DNA of 64,000 nt from an uncultured Streptomyces sp. (GCF_947488945.1 NZ_CANLBS010000009.1:186001-250000); one strand, 5' to 3'. Positions 31,791-41,282 are shown, counted from the stretch's first letter. Numbers and translations: made by a program. Notes: a model not told the origin generated them from the letters alone.

Positions 31791-33214
31791 TAGAAGACGA
31801 AGACCGCCGAGACCACGTACATCGCCACCGGCACGGACCGGCCGCGGCCGGCCGCCAGCCGCAGCACGCAGAAGGCGATGAAGCCGATGCCGATGCCGTT
31901 GGTGATCGAGTAGGTGAACGGCATCATGACCATGGCGAGGAAGGCCGGGATCGCGAGCGTGTAGTCGCTCCAGTCGATGTCCCGCACCGCACCCGAGATG
32001 ATCAGGAAGCCGACCGCCAGCAGGGCCGGGGTCGCCGCCTGGGACGGCACCATCGTCGCCAGCGGCGTGAGGAACAGCGCCACCGTGAACAGCAGGCCGC
32101 TCACCACGCTCGCCAGACCGGTGCGGGCGCCCTCGCCGACACCCGCCGTGGACTCCACGAAGCAGGTGGCGGCGGAGGAGGAGCTCGCGCCGCCGGCGGC
32201 GACGGCGACGCCGTCGACCAGCAGCACCTTGTTGATGCCGGGGAAGTTGCCCTTCTCGTCCATCAGCTCGGCCTCGTCGCCGACGCCGAGGATCGTGCCC
32301 ATCGCGTCGAAGAAGCAGGACAGCAGCACCGTGAAGACGAACAGCACGCCGGTGAGGACGCCGACCTTGTGGAACCCGCCGAACAGGCTGAACTGACCGA
32401 CCAGCGAGAAGTCGGGCGAGGCGACCGGGTTGCCGGGCCACTGCGGGACGGTGAGGCCCCAGGAGGCGGCCGGCAGGTCGGCGACGGCGTCGATGACCAG
32501 CGCGACGACCGTCATGACGATGATCGAGATCAGGATGGCGCCCGGCACCTTGCGGACGAGGAGCGCCAGCGTCAGCAGCGCGCCCAGCACGAAGACGAGA
32601 ACCGGCCAGCCGTTGAGGTGGCCGTCGCCGCCGAGCTGGAGCGGGACGGTCGTCTGCGCGACGTCCGGAATGCGGGAGACGAAGCCGGAGTCGACCAGGC
32701 CGATCAGCAGGATGAACAGACCGATGCCGATCGAGATGCCCTTGCGGATCGATCGCGGCACCGCCGCCATCACGCGCTCCCGCAGTCCGGTCGCGACCAG
32801 CAGCATGACCACGATGCCCGCGAGGACCACCATGCCCATCGCGTCCGGCCAGCTCATCCGGGGGGCGAGCTGGAGCGCGACCACGGTGTTCACGCCGAGA
32901 CCGGCGGCGAGCGCGATCGGCACGTTGCCGATGACACCCATGAGCAGGGTGGAGAACGCGGCGGTCAGGACCGTGGCGGTGACGAGCTGGCCGCTGTCGA
33001 GCTGGTGCCCGTACATGTCCTTCGCGCTGCCGAGGATGATCGGGTTCAGCACGATGATGTACGCCATCGCGAAGAAGGTGGCGAACCCGCCGCGGACCTC
33101 GCGGGCGACCGACGAACCCCGTTCCGAGATCTTGAAGAAACGGTCCAGCGCGCCGTGCGGCTGGGGAGCCGGGGACTGCTCGGGGTCGACCTGAGCGGTG
33201 GCCGAGGGGGACAT
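31757..33214 (-). CDS. NCS2-family purine permease
   Basis: A 485-residue membrane permease of the AzgA/GhxP branch of NCS2 (nucleobase:cation symporter 2). 'GGFATFFAMAYIIVLNPIIL' is the branch's first helix; 'GLGVNTVVAL', 'MGTILGVGDEAELMDEKGNF' and 'SSSAATCFVESTAGVGEGAR' are the substrate- and cation-site regions. It imports adenine, hypoxanthine or guanine. ATG at 33214. The neighbour DUF2530 gene on the other strand often accompanies it. Two AGAT-N4-ATCT palindromes upstream may control it. Confidence 0.9.
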   Translation of the reverse strand: MSPSATAQVDPEQSPAPQPHGALDRFFKISERGSSVAREVRGGFATFFAMAYIIVLNPIILGSAKDMYGHQLDSGQLVTATVLTAAFSTLLMGVIGNVPIALAAGLGVNTVVALQLAPRMSWPDAMGMVVLAGIVVMLLVATGLRERVMAAVPRSIRKGISIGIGLFILLIGLVDSGFVSRIPDVAQTTVPLQLGGDGHLNGWPVLVFVLGALLTLALLVRKVPGAILISIIVMTVVALVIDAVADLPAASWGLTVPQWPGNPVASPDFSLVGQFSLFGGFHKVGVLTGVLFVFTVLLSCFFDAMGTILGVGDEAELMDEKGNFPGINKVLLVDGVAVAAGGASSSSAATCFVESTAGVGEGARTGLASVVSGLLFTVALFLTPLATMVPSQAATPALLAVGFLIISGAVRDIDWSDYTLAIPAFLAMVMMPFTYSITNGIGIGFIAFCVLRLAAGRGRSVPVAMYVVSAVFVFYYAMPALGLTS

Positions 33215-33255
33215 GTGTGACCTCAGTCGTGCGTAGGAGCCATGATCATGGGGGG

Positions 33256-33271
33256 AAAGATGGCCATCTTT
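33256..33271. promoter_or_regulatory. Palindromic operator-like site upstream of the purine permease
   Basis: AAAGATGGCCATCTTT is a perfect 16-bp palindrome 42 bp before the permease start codon. Confidence 0.6.
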
Positions 33272-33333
33272 GGACTTTCAGACGAACAAATCGAGCCATT
33301 CCCAAACGGATTCAGTATGAATACATAAGGCGA

Positions 33334-33345
33334 AGATCGCTATCT
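33334..33345. promoter_or_regulatory. Second AGAT-N4-ATCT site upstream of the permease
   Basis: AGATCGCTATCT shares the AGAT/ATCT arms of the 33256-33271 palindrome, 75 bp further upstream. Confidence 0.45.
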
Positions 33346-33536
33346 CCGCGCGTAGACCCTTGTGCCACCTGACCTCCGCGCCTTTACCCACCTGGCCCTC
33401 ACCTCCCCCGTTCGGCCGCGTCCGTCCCTCACGGCGCGTCGGCCGCGTGCGGGGTGCCCGTACGGGACGGACGCGGCCGGTACGTCGGGCCGCCCGGCGC
33501 GGGCCGGGCGCGTGGGGCCGCAGCGGGGCGTCCGCC

Positions 33537-33542
33537 TAGACT
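33537..33542 (+). promoter_or_regulatory. Leaderless-type -10 box of the DUF2530 gene
   Basis: TAGACT, 7 nt before the ATG at 33550; only GGGCCGC between. Confidence 0.5.
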
Positions 33543-33549
33543 GGGCCGC

Positions 33550-33840
33550 ATGGAGAAGTGGACAGCGAAGCACGAGGCGCCCCCACCGCTGGAGGGGCCC
33601 GTCGTCGCCACCGTCACCGGCGGCACGATCCTCTGGTTCGTCCTCTTCCTCGTGCAGCTTCCGTTCTACGGCTGGTTCGACGACCACGGCCACATCTGGT
33701 GGGTCTGGACCTGCCTGGCCGGGGCCGGTCTGGGTCTGATCGGCATCTGGTACGTACGCGGCCGCGACGCCGCCCTCAAGCGCCAGGCGGCCGAGCACGC
33801 GGCGGCCGGGCACCCGGCAGGCCCCGACACCGCCCGCTGA
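33550..33840 (+). CDS. DUF2530 membrane protein
   Basis: A 96-residue protein of the DUF2530 family. It has a short hydrophilic start ('EKWTAKHEAPPPLEGPVVAT'), then two membrane segments ('GTILWFVLFLVQLPFYGWF' and 'WWVWTCLAGAGLGLIGIWYV') and a basic/Ala tail. Function unknown. In Streptomyces it is regularly next to the NCS2 permease, as here, but divergent with its own leaderless-type promoter. Confidence 0.8.
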   Translation: MEKWTAKHEAPPPLEGPVVATVTGGTILWFVLFLVQLPFYGWFDDHGHIWWVWTCLAGAGLGLIGIWYVRGRDAALKRQAAEHAAAGHPAGPDTAR

Positions 33841-33985
33841 TCCCCGGCGCTGCCCACCGCACCGGCCACGCGCCTCCGGCGCCTCTCGGGGACTCCGGGG
33901 TGAACCCCGTGGGCCGGAAGCGTCGGTTCCTCGGCCGCCGGGAGGATCTGCGCCCGCTCGCCGGGTGAGCCGGGCCGTCGGCCCG

Positions 33986-33991
33986 TACGGT
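33986..33991 (+). promoter_or_regulatory. Leaderless-type -10 box of the P-type ATPase gene
   Basis: TACGGT, 7 nt before the ATG at 33999; CGGAACC between. Confidence 0.5.
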
Positions 33992-33998
33992 CGGAACC

Positions 33999-36419
33999 AT
34001 GACGCAGCGGGCACTCGATTCCTCCGGCGGGCAGAATCCCGACCCCGTCCACCCGGTGGCGCCCCCGCCCCCGGAGTACCGGCCCGGCGGGCTGAGCACC
34101 GCCGAGGTCGCCGAACGGGTGGCGCGGGGCGAGGTCAACGACGTGCCGGTGCGGTCCTCGCGCTCGATCACCGAGATCGTCCGGGCCAACGTCCTGACCC
34201 GGTTCAACCTGATCATCGGCGTGCTCTGGGTGATCATGCTGATGGTCGCGCCGATCCAGGACAGCCTCTTCGGATTCGTGATCGTCGCCAACACCGTGAT
34301 CGGCATCTTCCAGGAGTGGCGGGCCAAGCGGACACTGGACAGCCTGGCCGTGATCGGCGAGGCGAAACCGACCGTCCGGCGGGACGGCGAGGCCGCCGAG
34401 ATCTCCACCTCGGCGATCGTGCTGGGCGATCTCATCGAGCTGGGCCCCGGCGACAAGGTCGTGGTGGACGGCAGCGTCGCCGAGGCGGACGGCCTGGAGA
34501 TCGACGAGTCGCTGCTGACCGGCGAGGCCGACCCGGTGCTCAAGTCCCGGGGCGACCCGGTGATGTCCGGCAGCTTCGTCGTCGCGGGCGGCGGCGCCTT
34601 CACCGCCACCAAGGTCGGACGTGAGGCGTACGCGGCGCAACTCGCGGAGGAGGCGTCCCGCTTCACCCTGGTCCGCTCCGAGCTGCGCACCGGCATCTCC
34701 ACGATCCTGAAGTACGTGACCTGGATGATGGTGCCGACCGCGATCGGCCTGATCATCAGCCAGCTGGTGGTCAAGGAGAACGACTTCAAGGACTCCGTCG
34801 CGCGGACCGTCGGCGGGATCGTGCCGATGATCCCCGAGGGGCTGGTGCTGCTGACCTCGGTGGCCTTCGCCATCGGGGTGGTACGGCTGGGGCGCAAGCA
34901 GTGCCTGGTGCAGGAGCTGCCCGCCATCGAGGGCCTGGCGCGGGTGGACGTGGTCTGCCTCGACAAGACCGGCACCCTCACCGAGGGCGGCATGGACGTC
35001 ACCGGGGTGCGCCGGCTCGGCGAGGCGGACGAGGCGTACGTGGGCCGGGTGCTCGGCGCGCTGGGCGGCTCCGACCCGCACCCCAACGCGAGCCTGGCGG
35101 CCATCGTGGAGGCGTACCCGGAGCGCGGGGACTGGCGGGTGACCGACACGTTGCCGTTCTCCTCGGCCCGGAAGTACAGCGGTGCCGCCTTCGACGAGGG
35201 CGGGGCGGGCGGGTCGGCGTGGCTGCTGGGCGCGCCCGACGTGCTGCTGCCGGAGGGCGCGGCGGAGCTGGCCGAGGTGGAGGAGCTGAACCGGCAGGGC
35301 CTGCGGGTGCTGCTGCTGGCCCGTGCGCGGGCCGGGCTGGACGATCCCGACGCGTCCGCGGACGCGGTGCCGACGGCGCTGATCGTGCTGGAGCAGCGGC
35401 TGCGGCCGGACGCGGGCGAGACGCTGGAGTACTTCGCGGAGCAGCGCGTCGCGGCGAAGGTGATCTCCGGCGACAACGCCGTGTCGGTGGGGGCGGTGGC
35501 GGCCAAGCTGAGCCTGCCGGGCGCCGAGCACCCGCTGGACGCGCGCCGGCTGCCCGCCGAGCGGGACCGGATGGCGACCGCCATGGAGGAGAACGCCGTC
35601 TTCGGCCGGGTCACCCCGCAGCAGAAGCGGAACATGGTGGCGGCGCTCCAGTCGCGCGGTCACACCGTGGCGATGACGGGTGACGGGGTCAACGACGTGC
35701 TCGCGCTGAAGGACGCCGACATCGGGGTGTCGATGGGGTCGGGATCGGAGGCGACCCGTGCGGTGGCGCAGATCGTGCTGCTCGACAACAGCTTCGCCAC
35801 GCTGCCGTCGGTGGTCGCGGAGGGCCGCCGCGTCATCGGCAACATCACCCGCGTCGCCACCCTGTTCCTGACGAAGACGGTCTACTCGGTGCTGCTGGCG
35901 GTCCTGGTGGTCTGCTTCCAGGTGGAGTACCCGTTCCTGCCCCGGCACCTGACGCTGCTGTCCACGCTGACGATCGGCGTCCCCGCCTTCTTCCTGGCGC
36001 TCGCGCCCAACAAGGAACGGGCGCACCCGCACTTCGTGCGCCGGGTGATGCGGTACGCGATCCCCTCCGGGGTCATCGCCGCGGTGGCCACCTTCGCCAC
36101 CTATCTGCTGGCCGGCCACCACTACTCGGGCAAGGACGCGCTGGACGCAGAGACGAGCGCGGCGACGCTGACGCTGTTCCTGGTGTCGATGTGGGTCCTG
36201 GCGATCATCGCCCGCCCGTACACCCTGTGGCGGATCTGCCTGGTGGCGGCAATGGGGCTGGCGTTCCTGGTGGTGCTGGCGGTGCCGTGGCTCCAGGACT
36301 TCTTCGCGCTGAAGCTGGTGGGCACGACGATGCCGTGGGCGGCCGTGGCCATCGCCGTGGTCGCCTCGGCAGCGCTGGAGTTCGCCTGGCGCCTGGTGAC
36401 CCGCCGCTTCGGTCCGTGA
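33999..36419 (+). CDS. ctpE: P-type cation-transporting ATPase, CtpE-like
   Basis: An 806-residue P-type ATPase. The N-terminus is 'GLSTAEVAERVARGEVNDVP', the actuator motif is 'DESLLTGEADPV', M4 is 'GIVPMIPEGLVLLTSVAFAI' (PEGL), the phosphorylated Asp is D322 in 'VCLDKTGTLTEGG', and the hinge is 'VAMTGDGVNDVLALKDADIG'. About 10 membrane helices; no N-terminal heavy-metal domain. The PEGL type and this N-terminus match mycobacterial CtpE, a calcium-uptake ATPase. Transported ion is therefore probably Ca2+, not shown here. Terminated by a long hairpin. Confidence 0.85.
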   Translation: MTQRALDSSGGQNPDPVHPVAPPPPEYRPGGLSTAEVAERVARGEVNDVPVRSSRSITEIVRANVLTRFNLIIGVLWVIMLMVAPIQDSLFGFVIVANTVIGIFQEWRAKRTLDSLAVIGEAKPTVRRDGEAAEISTSAIVLGDLIELGPGDKVVVDGSVAEADGLEIDESLLTGEADPVLKSRGDPVMSGSFVVAGGGAFTATKVGREAYAAQLAEEASRFTLVRSELRTGISTILKYVTWMMVPTAIGLIISQLVVKENDFKDSVARTVGGIVPMIPEGLVLLTSVAFAIGVVRLGRKQCLVQELPAIEGLARVDVVCLDKTGTLTEGGMDVTGVRRLGEADEAYVGRVLGALGGSDPHPNASLAAIVEAYPERGDWRVTDTLPFSSARKYSGAAFDEGGAGGSAWLLGAPDVLLPEGAAELAEVEELNRQGLRVLLLARARAGLDDPDASADAVPTALIVLEQRLRPDAGETLEYFAEQRVAAKVISGDNAVSVGAVAAKLSLPGAEHPLDARRLPAERDRMATAMEENAVFGRVTPQQKRNMVAALQSRGHTVAMTGDGVNDVLALKDADIGVSMGSGSEATRAVAQIVLLDNSFATLPSVVAEGRRVIGNITRVATLFLTKTVYSVLLAVLVVCFQVEYPFLPRHLTLLSTLTIGVPAFFLALAPNKERAHPHFVRRVMRYAIPSGVIAAVATFATYLLAGHHYSGKDALDAETSAATLTLFLVSMWVLAIIARPYTLWRICLVAAMGLAFLVVLAVPWLQDFFALKLVGTTMPWAAVAIAVVASAALEFAWRLVTRRFGP

Positions 36420-36455
36420 GCGGTCTCCGGAGGCGCGAAAGCCGCCGGCGGAACG

Positions 36456-36493
36456 GCGTGAGGGCTCCCCGGCCGGCCGGGAAGCCCTCACGC
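36456..36493. terminator. Long bidirectional terminator hairpin
   Basis: A 38-nt inverted repeat: arms of 19 bp with one mismatch, outer stem GCGTGAGGGC/GCCCTCACGC, meeting at GGCC without a loop. It lies 36 nt after the ATPase stop and downstream of the minus-strand fragment at 36542. Confidence 0.7.
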
Positions 36494-36541
36494 GCACGGT
36501 GCGGGTGCGACCCCCTCGGGGTCACGTCGTCCCGCCGCGGG

Positions 36542-36799
36542 TCACTTCACGTCGACGAAGTCACCGGCGGTGGTGACGGCGGGGGTCGTGAGGGTGCCCG
36601 CGAAGCTGTAGCGCCAGTAGCCGTCCACCGACGCCTTGTAGGTGGTCTTCAGGTTGCCGACGCCGTCCGTCTTGATGTTCTTGACGGTGATGTGGTCCGC
36701 GTCCGCGGGGCCCGTGTGGTCGATGAGCCCGATGGACTCACCGAACAGACTTGCGACACCGGGGGATGGTTGTGCGTTGGCCGAGAGTTTTCCCTGCAT
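36542..36799 (-). pseudogene. C-terminal remnant of a secreted protein
   Basis: 85 residues that read as the end of a larger extracellular beta-sandwich protein: 'HITVKNIKTDGVGNLKTTYK', 'ASVDGYWRYSFAGTLTTP', 'VTTAGDFVDVK'. Streptomyces secreted proteins with 'YWRxSFAG...GDFVDV' endings have a signal peptide and several hundred residues before this part. Here only 67 bp separate it from the stop of the next gene and no signal peptide precedes it, so it is a 5'-truncated relic. A functional short protein is possible but less likely. Confidence 0.6.
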
Positions 36800-36866
36800 T
36801 TTCCGTGAAGATCACGCCCGGTCCCGGACCGCTCACTCCCCGGGGGCCGAGGACGTGTTCGTCGGC

Positions 36867-39800
36867 TCAGTCGAACCAGCGGTCGCGGGCCAGTTCCTCG
36901 GTGCGGGACGGGTCCTCCAACAGGGCCGCCACCTCGAAGCGGCGCGGCCACTGTCCGGCGGCCCAGGCAAGACCGGCGGCGACGCCTTCCAGGGTCGCGG
37001 CGTGCACGGTGCCGTCAGGTGTCCGGCGCCAGTCCAGCTCGACGCCGCCCGCGCGCAGTTCCTCGTGCTCGACGTAGACCGCGGGGGTGCCGGGGCCGAG
37101 CAGGATCCGGACCGCGTCGGGCACCCGGTGCTCCTCGCCGTCCGTCGTCACCTCCGCCTCGACCGTCTCGCCGAGCCGCCGCACCTGGAACAGCTCGGCC
37201 AGATCGGCCGCGCGGGAGGGCGCGACCGGCAGCAGCGGCAGCCCCTCGCTCAGCGGCAGCACGTCGGGGGCGTCCGCGATCACCGCGTCGGCGGCGTCGA
37301 CCACCCGCACCTCGTCGTCCACCACGACCCGCAGCTCGTCCGGCAGCGTCACCTGCTCCGGATCGAGTTCGGCCAGCGCGGTGTAGAGGGAGTGGAGCTG
37401 CGCCGCGGTCACCGGGCGGTCCTCGTCGGCGAGCCGGCCCAGCAGCTCGGCGGCCCCGCCCGGCTCGTCGAGCAGGGCGGCGACGGAGGTGCGGACGCCG
37501 AGCGCGCGCAGCACCTCGGCGTCGTCGAAACCGCTCGCGTCGACCGCGTCGTAGAGTCCGGCCAGCCGGGGATCGCCGCCCTCGGCGCGCAGTCCGGCCG
37601 GGCGGCGGCCCGCCAGCACCGGGTGGTCGCGGAGCCACCAGGCGGTGTAGGGGCGCACCGACTGGGTGGTGCCGTCCGGCAGCAGCACCCGGACCGGCTG
37701 GGTCAGGGCGTCGCGCAGCGGCGGGCGGGAGAGCATCGCGAGCGCCTGCGGCCAGGCGTCGTCGTCCACCAGGTCCAGATCGCGCACGGCGACGATCTCG
37801 GTCGCCACCGGCGGCACCGGGGTGTCCGGAAGCCGGTCGAGCACGTCCTCGCACCACACGTCGACGGAGTCCAGCAGTCCGGCGTCGTCCGGTTCGGCGA
37901 AGTCGCCCTCGCGGGGCTCCAGTTCGTCAGGGTCGAGGACGACGTCGGTGGCGCGCACCAGGGCGAAGGTGGCGAGCACCCCGCACGCGGTCAGGGGCCG
38001 TTCGCCCCAGCGGCCCGCCAGTTCCTCGTCCACCAGGGCGAGTTCGCCCTCGCGCATGACGCGGGCGAACTCCGATCCCGGCAGCACGAGTTCACCGGCC
38101 GGGGCCGGTTCGCCGTCCTCGTCGGGGAGGGCGAGCGCGCCGAGCCAGGGCTCGTCGCCGGGGGCCAGGTCGGCGTCGCGCACCAGGGTGAGGACGATCT
38201 CGGCGAGTTCCTCGCCGTCGAGGGCGTCCTCGTCCCAGATCTCACCGGCGTCCAGCGATCCGGCCACGGCCGCCCGCACCTGCGGGGTCGTCAGCACGGC
38301 GCGCGGGGTGGCCGGAAGCGCGCCCAGCTTCTCCAGCAGGGGGTGGGCGGCGTCCGGGTGGGCGACCTTGAGCCCGAGCCGGGAGAGCCGGTCGAGGACG
38401 GGCCCGGCGAGGGCGTCCGGCAGCGGCAGCAGGACCTGGCGGGGCCCGACGGCGGTGCGGGGCAGTCGTCCGTCCCGAGCGGGCCGGAGATCGTCGTACG
38501 TCTCGTCCGGCCCGTCCGGCCCGTCCGGTTCCGGCCGGTCGTGGCCGGCGAGCGGGACGGGCAGTCCGGTCAGCCGGTCGGGGTCGACCCCGGCCAGGCT
38601 GTCGTAGAGCCGGTGCCACCACTCGGGGGCCCGTTCCAGCCCGGCCAGCCGGTCGATCGCCTCGGTGAGCGGGACGCGGCCGACGCCGAGGGTGCGCAGT
38701 TCGGTGCGGCGCTCCAGTCCGGCGGGCAGCAGGCAGGGCAGCACCTCGGCGAGCACCCGTACGGTCTCCGCCCCGGCGCCCTCCACCACCTCGGCCTCGA
38801 CGGGCCGCAGCGCCGCGGCGTCCCCGGGACGCGCGCCGCCGGGCTCCGGCGCCTCCCAGTCGCCGGCCCAGCGGTCCGGCCCGGCGGCCGGGTCGCGGGG
38901 CGCGGCGGGCTCCAGGAACGCCACCCGCGGCAGCCGCTCCAGGATCGCCGCGCGCAGCGCCCCGTCGATGCCGCCCTTGCCGAGCGGACCGGGCACCAGG
39001 TCCAGGGTTCCGGTGGTCACCGGGTGCCACTCGGCGACCAGTTCGGCGTACGCGTCGGCGGCGCGGGCCACCAGGAAGTCGGTGAGCGGGCCGGGAGCGG
39101 GGTGCCTGCGGGCGGTGTCGAGCGGCAGCGAGGCGATGAGCAGGGCGGGGATGCCGAGCGGTTCGTCGGTGGGCGTCGGCGCGTGCACGACCGGCGCGGT
39201 ACGGGGGCCCAGCGGCGCGCCCGCCTCGTCCACCGGCACCGCCCAGGTGACCGACCAGTGCGGGCGCAGCCGCTCCTCGACCGGCCGGTCGGCGAGCAGC
39301 GCGGGCTCGATCGGTCCGTGGTGGAGGACCGTGCGCCAGCGGTGGGTGCCGCGCGCCGAGTCCTCGACGTGCGTGTAGGGGCCGTGCTGCGAGCGGCGCA
39401 GGGTGCGGACGCCGTCGGGCGTCTCCACCACGATCTCGTCCAGGCCGGGCAGGGTCAGCAGCAGCGCGTCGTCGACGGCGGCGAGCAGCCGGCCCACCAG
39501 GTCCTCGGCGACGCCGTCCCGCAGCGGCAGCACCACCACGGTGTCGTATCCGTCGGGCGCGGTGCCCTCGGCGGGCAGCGGCAGCCGTAGCAGCGGGACG
39601 TGCCCGTCGCGGCGGCGCAGTTCGTCGCCCAGGCCCGGACTGCCGACGGCCGCGCCGCGGGCGAGTTCGCGGGCTTCCGCGAGGGACCAGCGGACGCCGC
39701 CGTGGCGGCCGACGACGGCGGGTTCGTCGCTGACCGCGAGGACCGCCGCGAAGCCGACGCCGAACCGGCCGACGGAGGACTCGTGGCCCTCGCGCTTGGC

Positions 39801-40124
39801 CGAGGCACGCAGGGTGGACAGCGATTCCACTCCGGTGGCGTCCAGCGGGGCGCCGGTGTTGGCGGCTGCGAGCACCACCGGTTCGCCGGGGCCGCCGGGG
39901 TGCAGGGTGAGGCGCAGCCGGCCGGGCCGGCCGGCCCGGCCGGCGGCGTCGGCGGCGTTCTGGGCGAGCTCCACCACGAGCCGGTCGCGGTAGCCGCCGA
40001 GGGCGAGGTCCTCCTCGGCGTTGGCGTCCTCGCGGAAGCGGGCGGGCCCGGCCCCCCACGCGTCGAGCACGCCGCGCCGCAGCCGTGCCGTCCCGAACGG
40101 ATCGGCCCCCTCGGTCGCCTTCAT
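36867..40124 (-). CDS. Sacsin-N-terminal-like ATPase
   Basis: A 1085-residue protein with a GHKL ATPase at the N-terminus of the sacsin/Hsp90 kind: 'RLVVELAQNAADAAGRAG' (N-box Asn), 'AANTGAPLDATGVESLSTLR' (G1), 'SSVGRFGVGFAAVLAVSD' (lid/G2). The rest is a long unclassified region with several Asp/Glu-rich, Leu-rich segments and no membrane helix. ATG at 40124; no strong Shine-Dalgarno. Actinobacteria commonly carry one such gene beside the DUF3027 gene, as here (231 bp apart, same strand). A chaperone-like role is suggested by the fold only. Confidence 0.75.
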   Translation of the reverse strand: MKATEGADPFGTARLRRGVLDAWGAGPARFREDANAEEDLALGGYRDRLVVELAQNAADAAGRAGRPGRLRLTLHPGGPGEPVVLAAANTGAPLDATGVESLSTLRASAKREGHESSVGRFGVGFAAVLAVSDEPAVVGRHGGVRWSLAEARELARGAAVGSPGLGDELRRRDGHVPLLRLPLPAEGTAPDGYDTVVVLPLRDGVAEDLVGRLLAAVDDALLLTLPGLDEIVVETPDGVRTLRRSQHGPYTHVEDSARGTHRWRTVLHHGPIEPALLADRPVEERLRPHWSVTWAVPVDEAGAPLGPRTAPVVHAPTPTDEPLGIPALLIASLPLDTARRHPAPGPLTDFLVARAADAYAELVAEWHPVTTGTLDLVPGPLGKGGIDGALRAAILERLPRVAFLEPAAPRDPAAGPDRWAGDWEAPEPGGARPGDAAALRPVEAEVVEGAGAETVRVLAEVLPCLLPAGLERRTELRTLGVGRVPLTEAIDRLAGLERAPEWWHRLYDSLAGVDPDRLTGLPVPLAGHDRPEPDGPDGPDETYDDLRPARDGRLPRTAVGPRQVLLPLPDALAGPVLDRLSRLGLKVAHPDAAHPLLEKLGALPATPRAVLTTPQVRAAVAGSLDAGEIWDEDALDGEELAEIVLTLVRDADLAPGDEPWLGALALPDEDGEPAPAGELVLPGSEFARVMREGELALVDEELAGRWGERPLTACGVLATFALVRATDVVLDPDELEPREGDFAEPDDAGLLDSVDVWCEDVLDRLPDTPVPPVATEIVAVRDLDLVDDDAWPQALAMLSRPPLRDALTQPVRVLLPDGTTQSVRPYTAWWLRDHPVLAGRRPAGLRAEGGDPRLAGLYDAVDASGFDDAEVLRALGVRTSVAALLDEPGGAAELLGRLADEDRPVTAAQLHSLYTALAELDPEQVTLPDELRVVVDDEVRVVDAADAVIADAPDVLPLSEGLPLLPVAPSRAADLAELFQVRRLGETVEAEVTTDGEEHRVPDAVRILLGPGTPAVYVEHEELRAGGVELDWRRTPDGTVHAATLEGVAAGLAWAAGQWPRRFEVAALLEDPSRTEELARDRWFD

Positions 40125-40355
40125 GCTCACGCTTCGACTCCGCTCTGTTCCGGTACGTCCCGGTTCCATGAGGGCCTCGGCCGTCGACCGGTGCCGCCCC
40201 GTGTGCGCCCGAAGGTACCGCGTGTGTCGCGCGGAGCGAATCCGCCACCGGGCGGGGGCGCGCGGAGGCGCCGCACACGGCGGGAGCCGGCGGCGGGTGC
40301 GCGGAACACGCGGGCGGGCGCGCCCCCGGCGGCACGGCCGGGGGTGCGCGGCGGG

Positions 40356-41282
40356 TCAGGAGTGGCCGAGCCCGTCGTCGGTGGCGTCGTCGTCGTCCGG
40401 CACCGAGCCGTCGGCGGCCGGCGAGAGCAGCGAGTACGCGTCCACCCGCATCGTGTCCATCGCGTGCGGCGCGGGACGCGGCGGCTTCGGCATGACCGCG
40501 GCCTCCGAGTGGCCGCCGCAGCCGTAGGACAGCGACACCACGTGTCCGTCGGCGGGGCCGAACTCGTTGGCGCAGACGCCGAAGGCCTGCCGCAGCGAGC
40601 CCGACAGCGGCACCAGGAACGCACAGCTGACGCACGAGGCGGGCGCCGCCTGCGCCATCGGGGTCTTCGCCCCGAACTCCTCGTCCCAGCGGTCGGCCGC
40701 CGCGTGCAGGCCGTAGCGGGACAGCACGCGCGCCCGGCGCATGCCCAGTTCGTCCGCGACCGCGGTGATCGAACCGCGCGCCGGGGCGGCCGGGCGGTCC
40801 GTCAGCTCGGCGTCCTCCGCGTCGACGAGGTCCGCCATCTCCTCGGAGACCGGGGAGTCCGGCAGCGGCTCCTCGGGGCCGAGGTATCCGGGCTCCAGCC
40901 GCAGGTCGTCGGCCTCGGTGGGCAGCAGGTCGCCGGGGCCCATGTCGCCGGGGCGCAGCCGCTCGCTCCACGGCACCCACTCGGGGGCCAGCAGGGCGTC
41001 GGCGCCCGGCAGCAGCACCGTTTCGTCGAGGGTGACGTTCTTCGCGCGGGAGGCCCGCGCGACGGTCACCGCCCAGCGCCAGCCCCGGTAGCCGGGCTCC
41101 TTCGCCTCGAAGAAGTGCGTGACGACCCGGTCGCCCTCCGCGACCGCGCCCACGTGTTCACCGACCACTCCGGGCGCGGCGGCCTCCTCGGCCGCGGCGC
41201 GCGCGAGGTCTACCGCCTCGGCACACAACCGGTCGGGAACGGGGGTACGGGCCGTACGGCTTCGCGTCGTCGCAGCACTCAC
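40356..41282 (-). CDS. DUF3027 protein
   Basis: A 308-residue actinobacterial DUF3027 protein. Characteristic phrases: 'DRLCAEAVDLARAAAEEAAA', 'VTHFFEAKEPGYRGWRWAVT', 'LLAPEWVPWSERLRPGDMGP', and near the end a Cys set 'SCVSCAFLVPLSGSLRQAFG', 'GVCANEFGPADGHVVSL', 'YGCGGHSEA', which looks metal-binding. Function unknown. The GTG at 41282 lies 10 nt after GGAGAG; an upstream reading would add 119 residues of noise. Divergent from the MFS gene at 41691. Confidence 0.8.
   Translation of the reverse strand: MSAATTRSRTARTPVPDRLCAEAVDLARAAAEEAAAPGVVGEHVGAVAEGDRVVTHFFEAKEPGYRGWRWAVTVARASRAKNVTLDETVLLPGADALLAPEWVPWSERLRPGDMGPGDLLPTEADDLRLEPGYLGPEEPLPDSPVSEEMADLVDAEDAELTDRPAAPARGSITAVADELGMRRARVLSRYGLHAAADRWDEEFGAKTPMAQAAPASCVSCAFLVPLSGSLRQAFGVCANEFGPADGHVVSLSYGCGGHSEAAVMPKPPRPAPHAMDTMRVDAYSLLSPAADGSVPDDDDATDDGLGHS

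Larger units (their letters stand above)
33215..33549. other. Intergenic region between the permease and DUF2530 genes
   Basis: 335 bp. The half nearest the permease is AT-rich (about 33250-33340) and holds the two AGAT-N4-ATCT palindromes; the other half is GC-rich with no gene and ends in the DUF2530 -10 box. Confidence 0.6.

Noticed and set aside
33666..36497. Long minus-strand frame across the P-type ATPase gene
   Set aside because: Antisense to a protein with all P-type ATPase motifs; His/Arg/Gln-rich noise.
36642..39590. Long plus-strand frame across the sacsin-like gene
   Set aside because: Antisense noise; the minus-strand product has the ATPase motifs.
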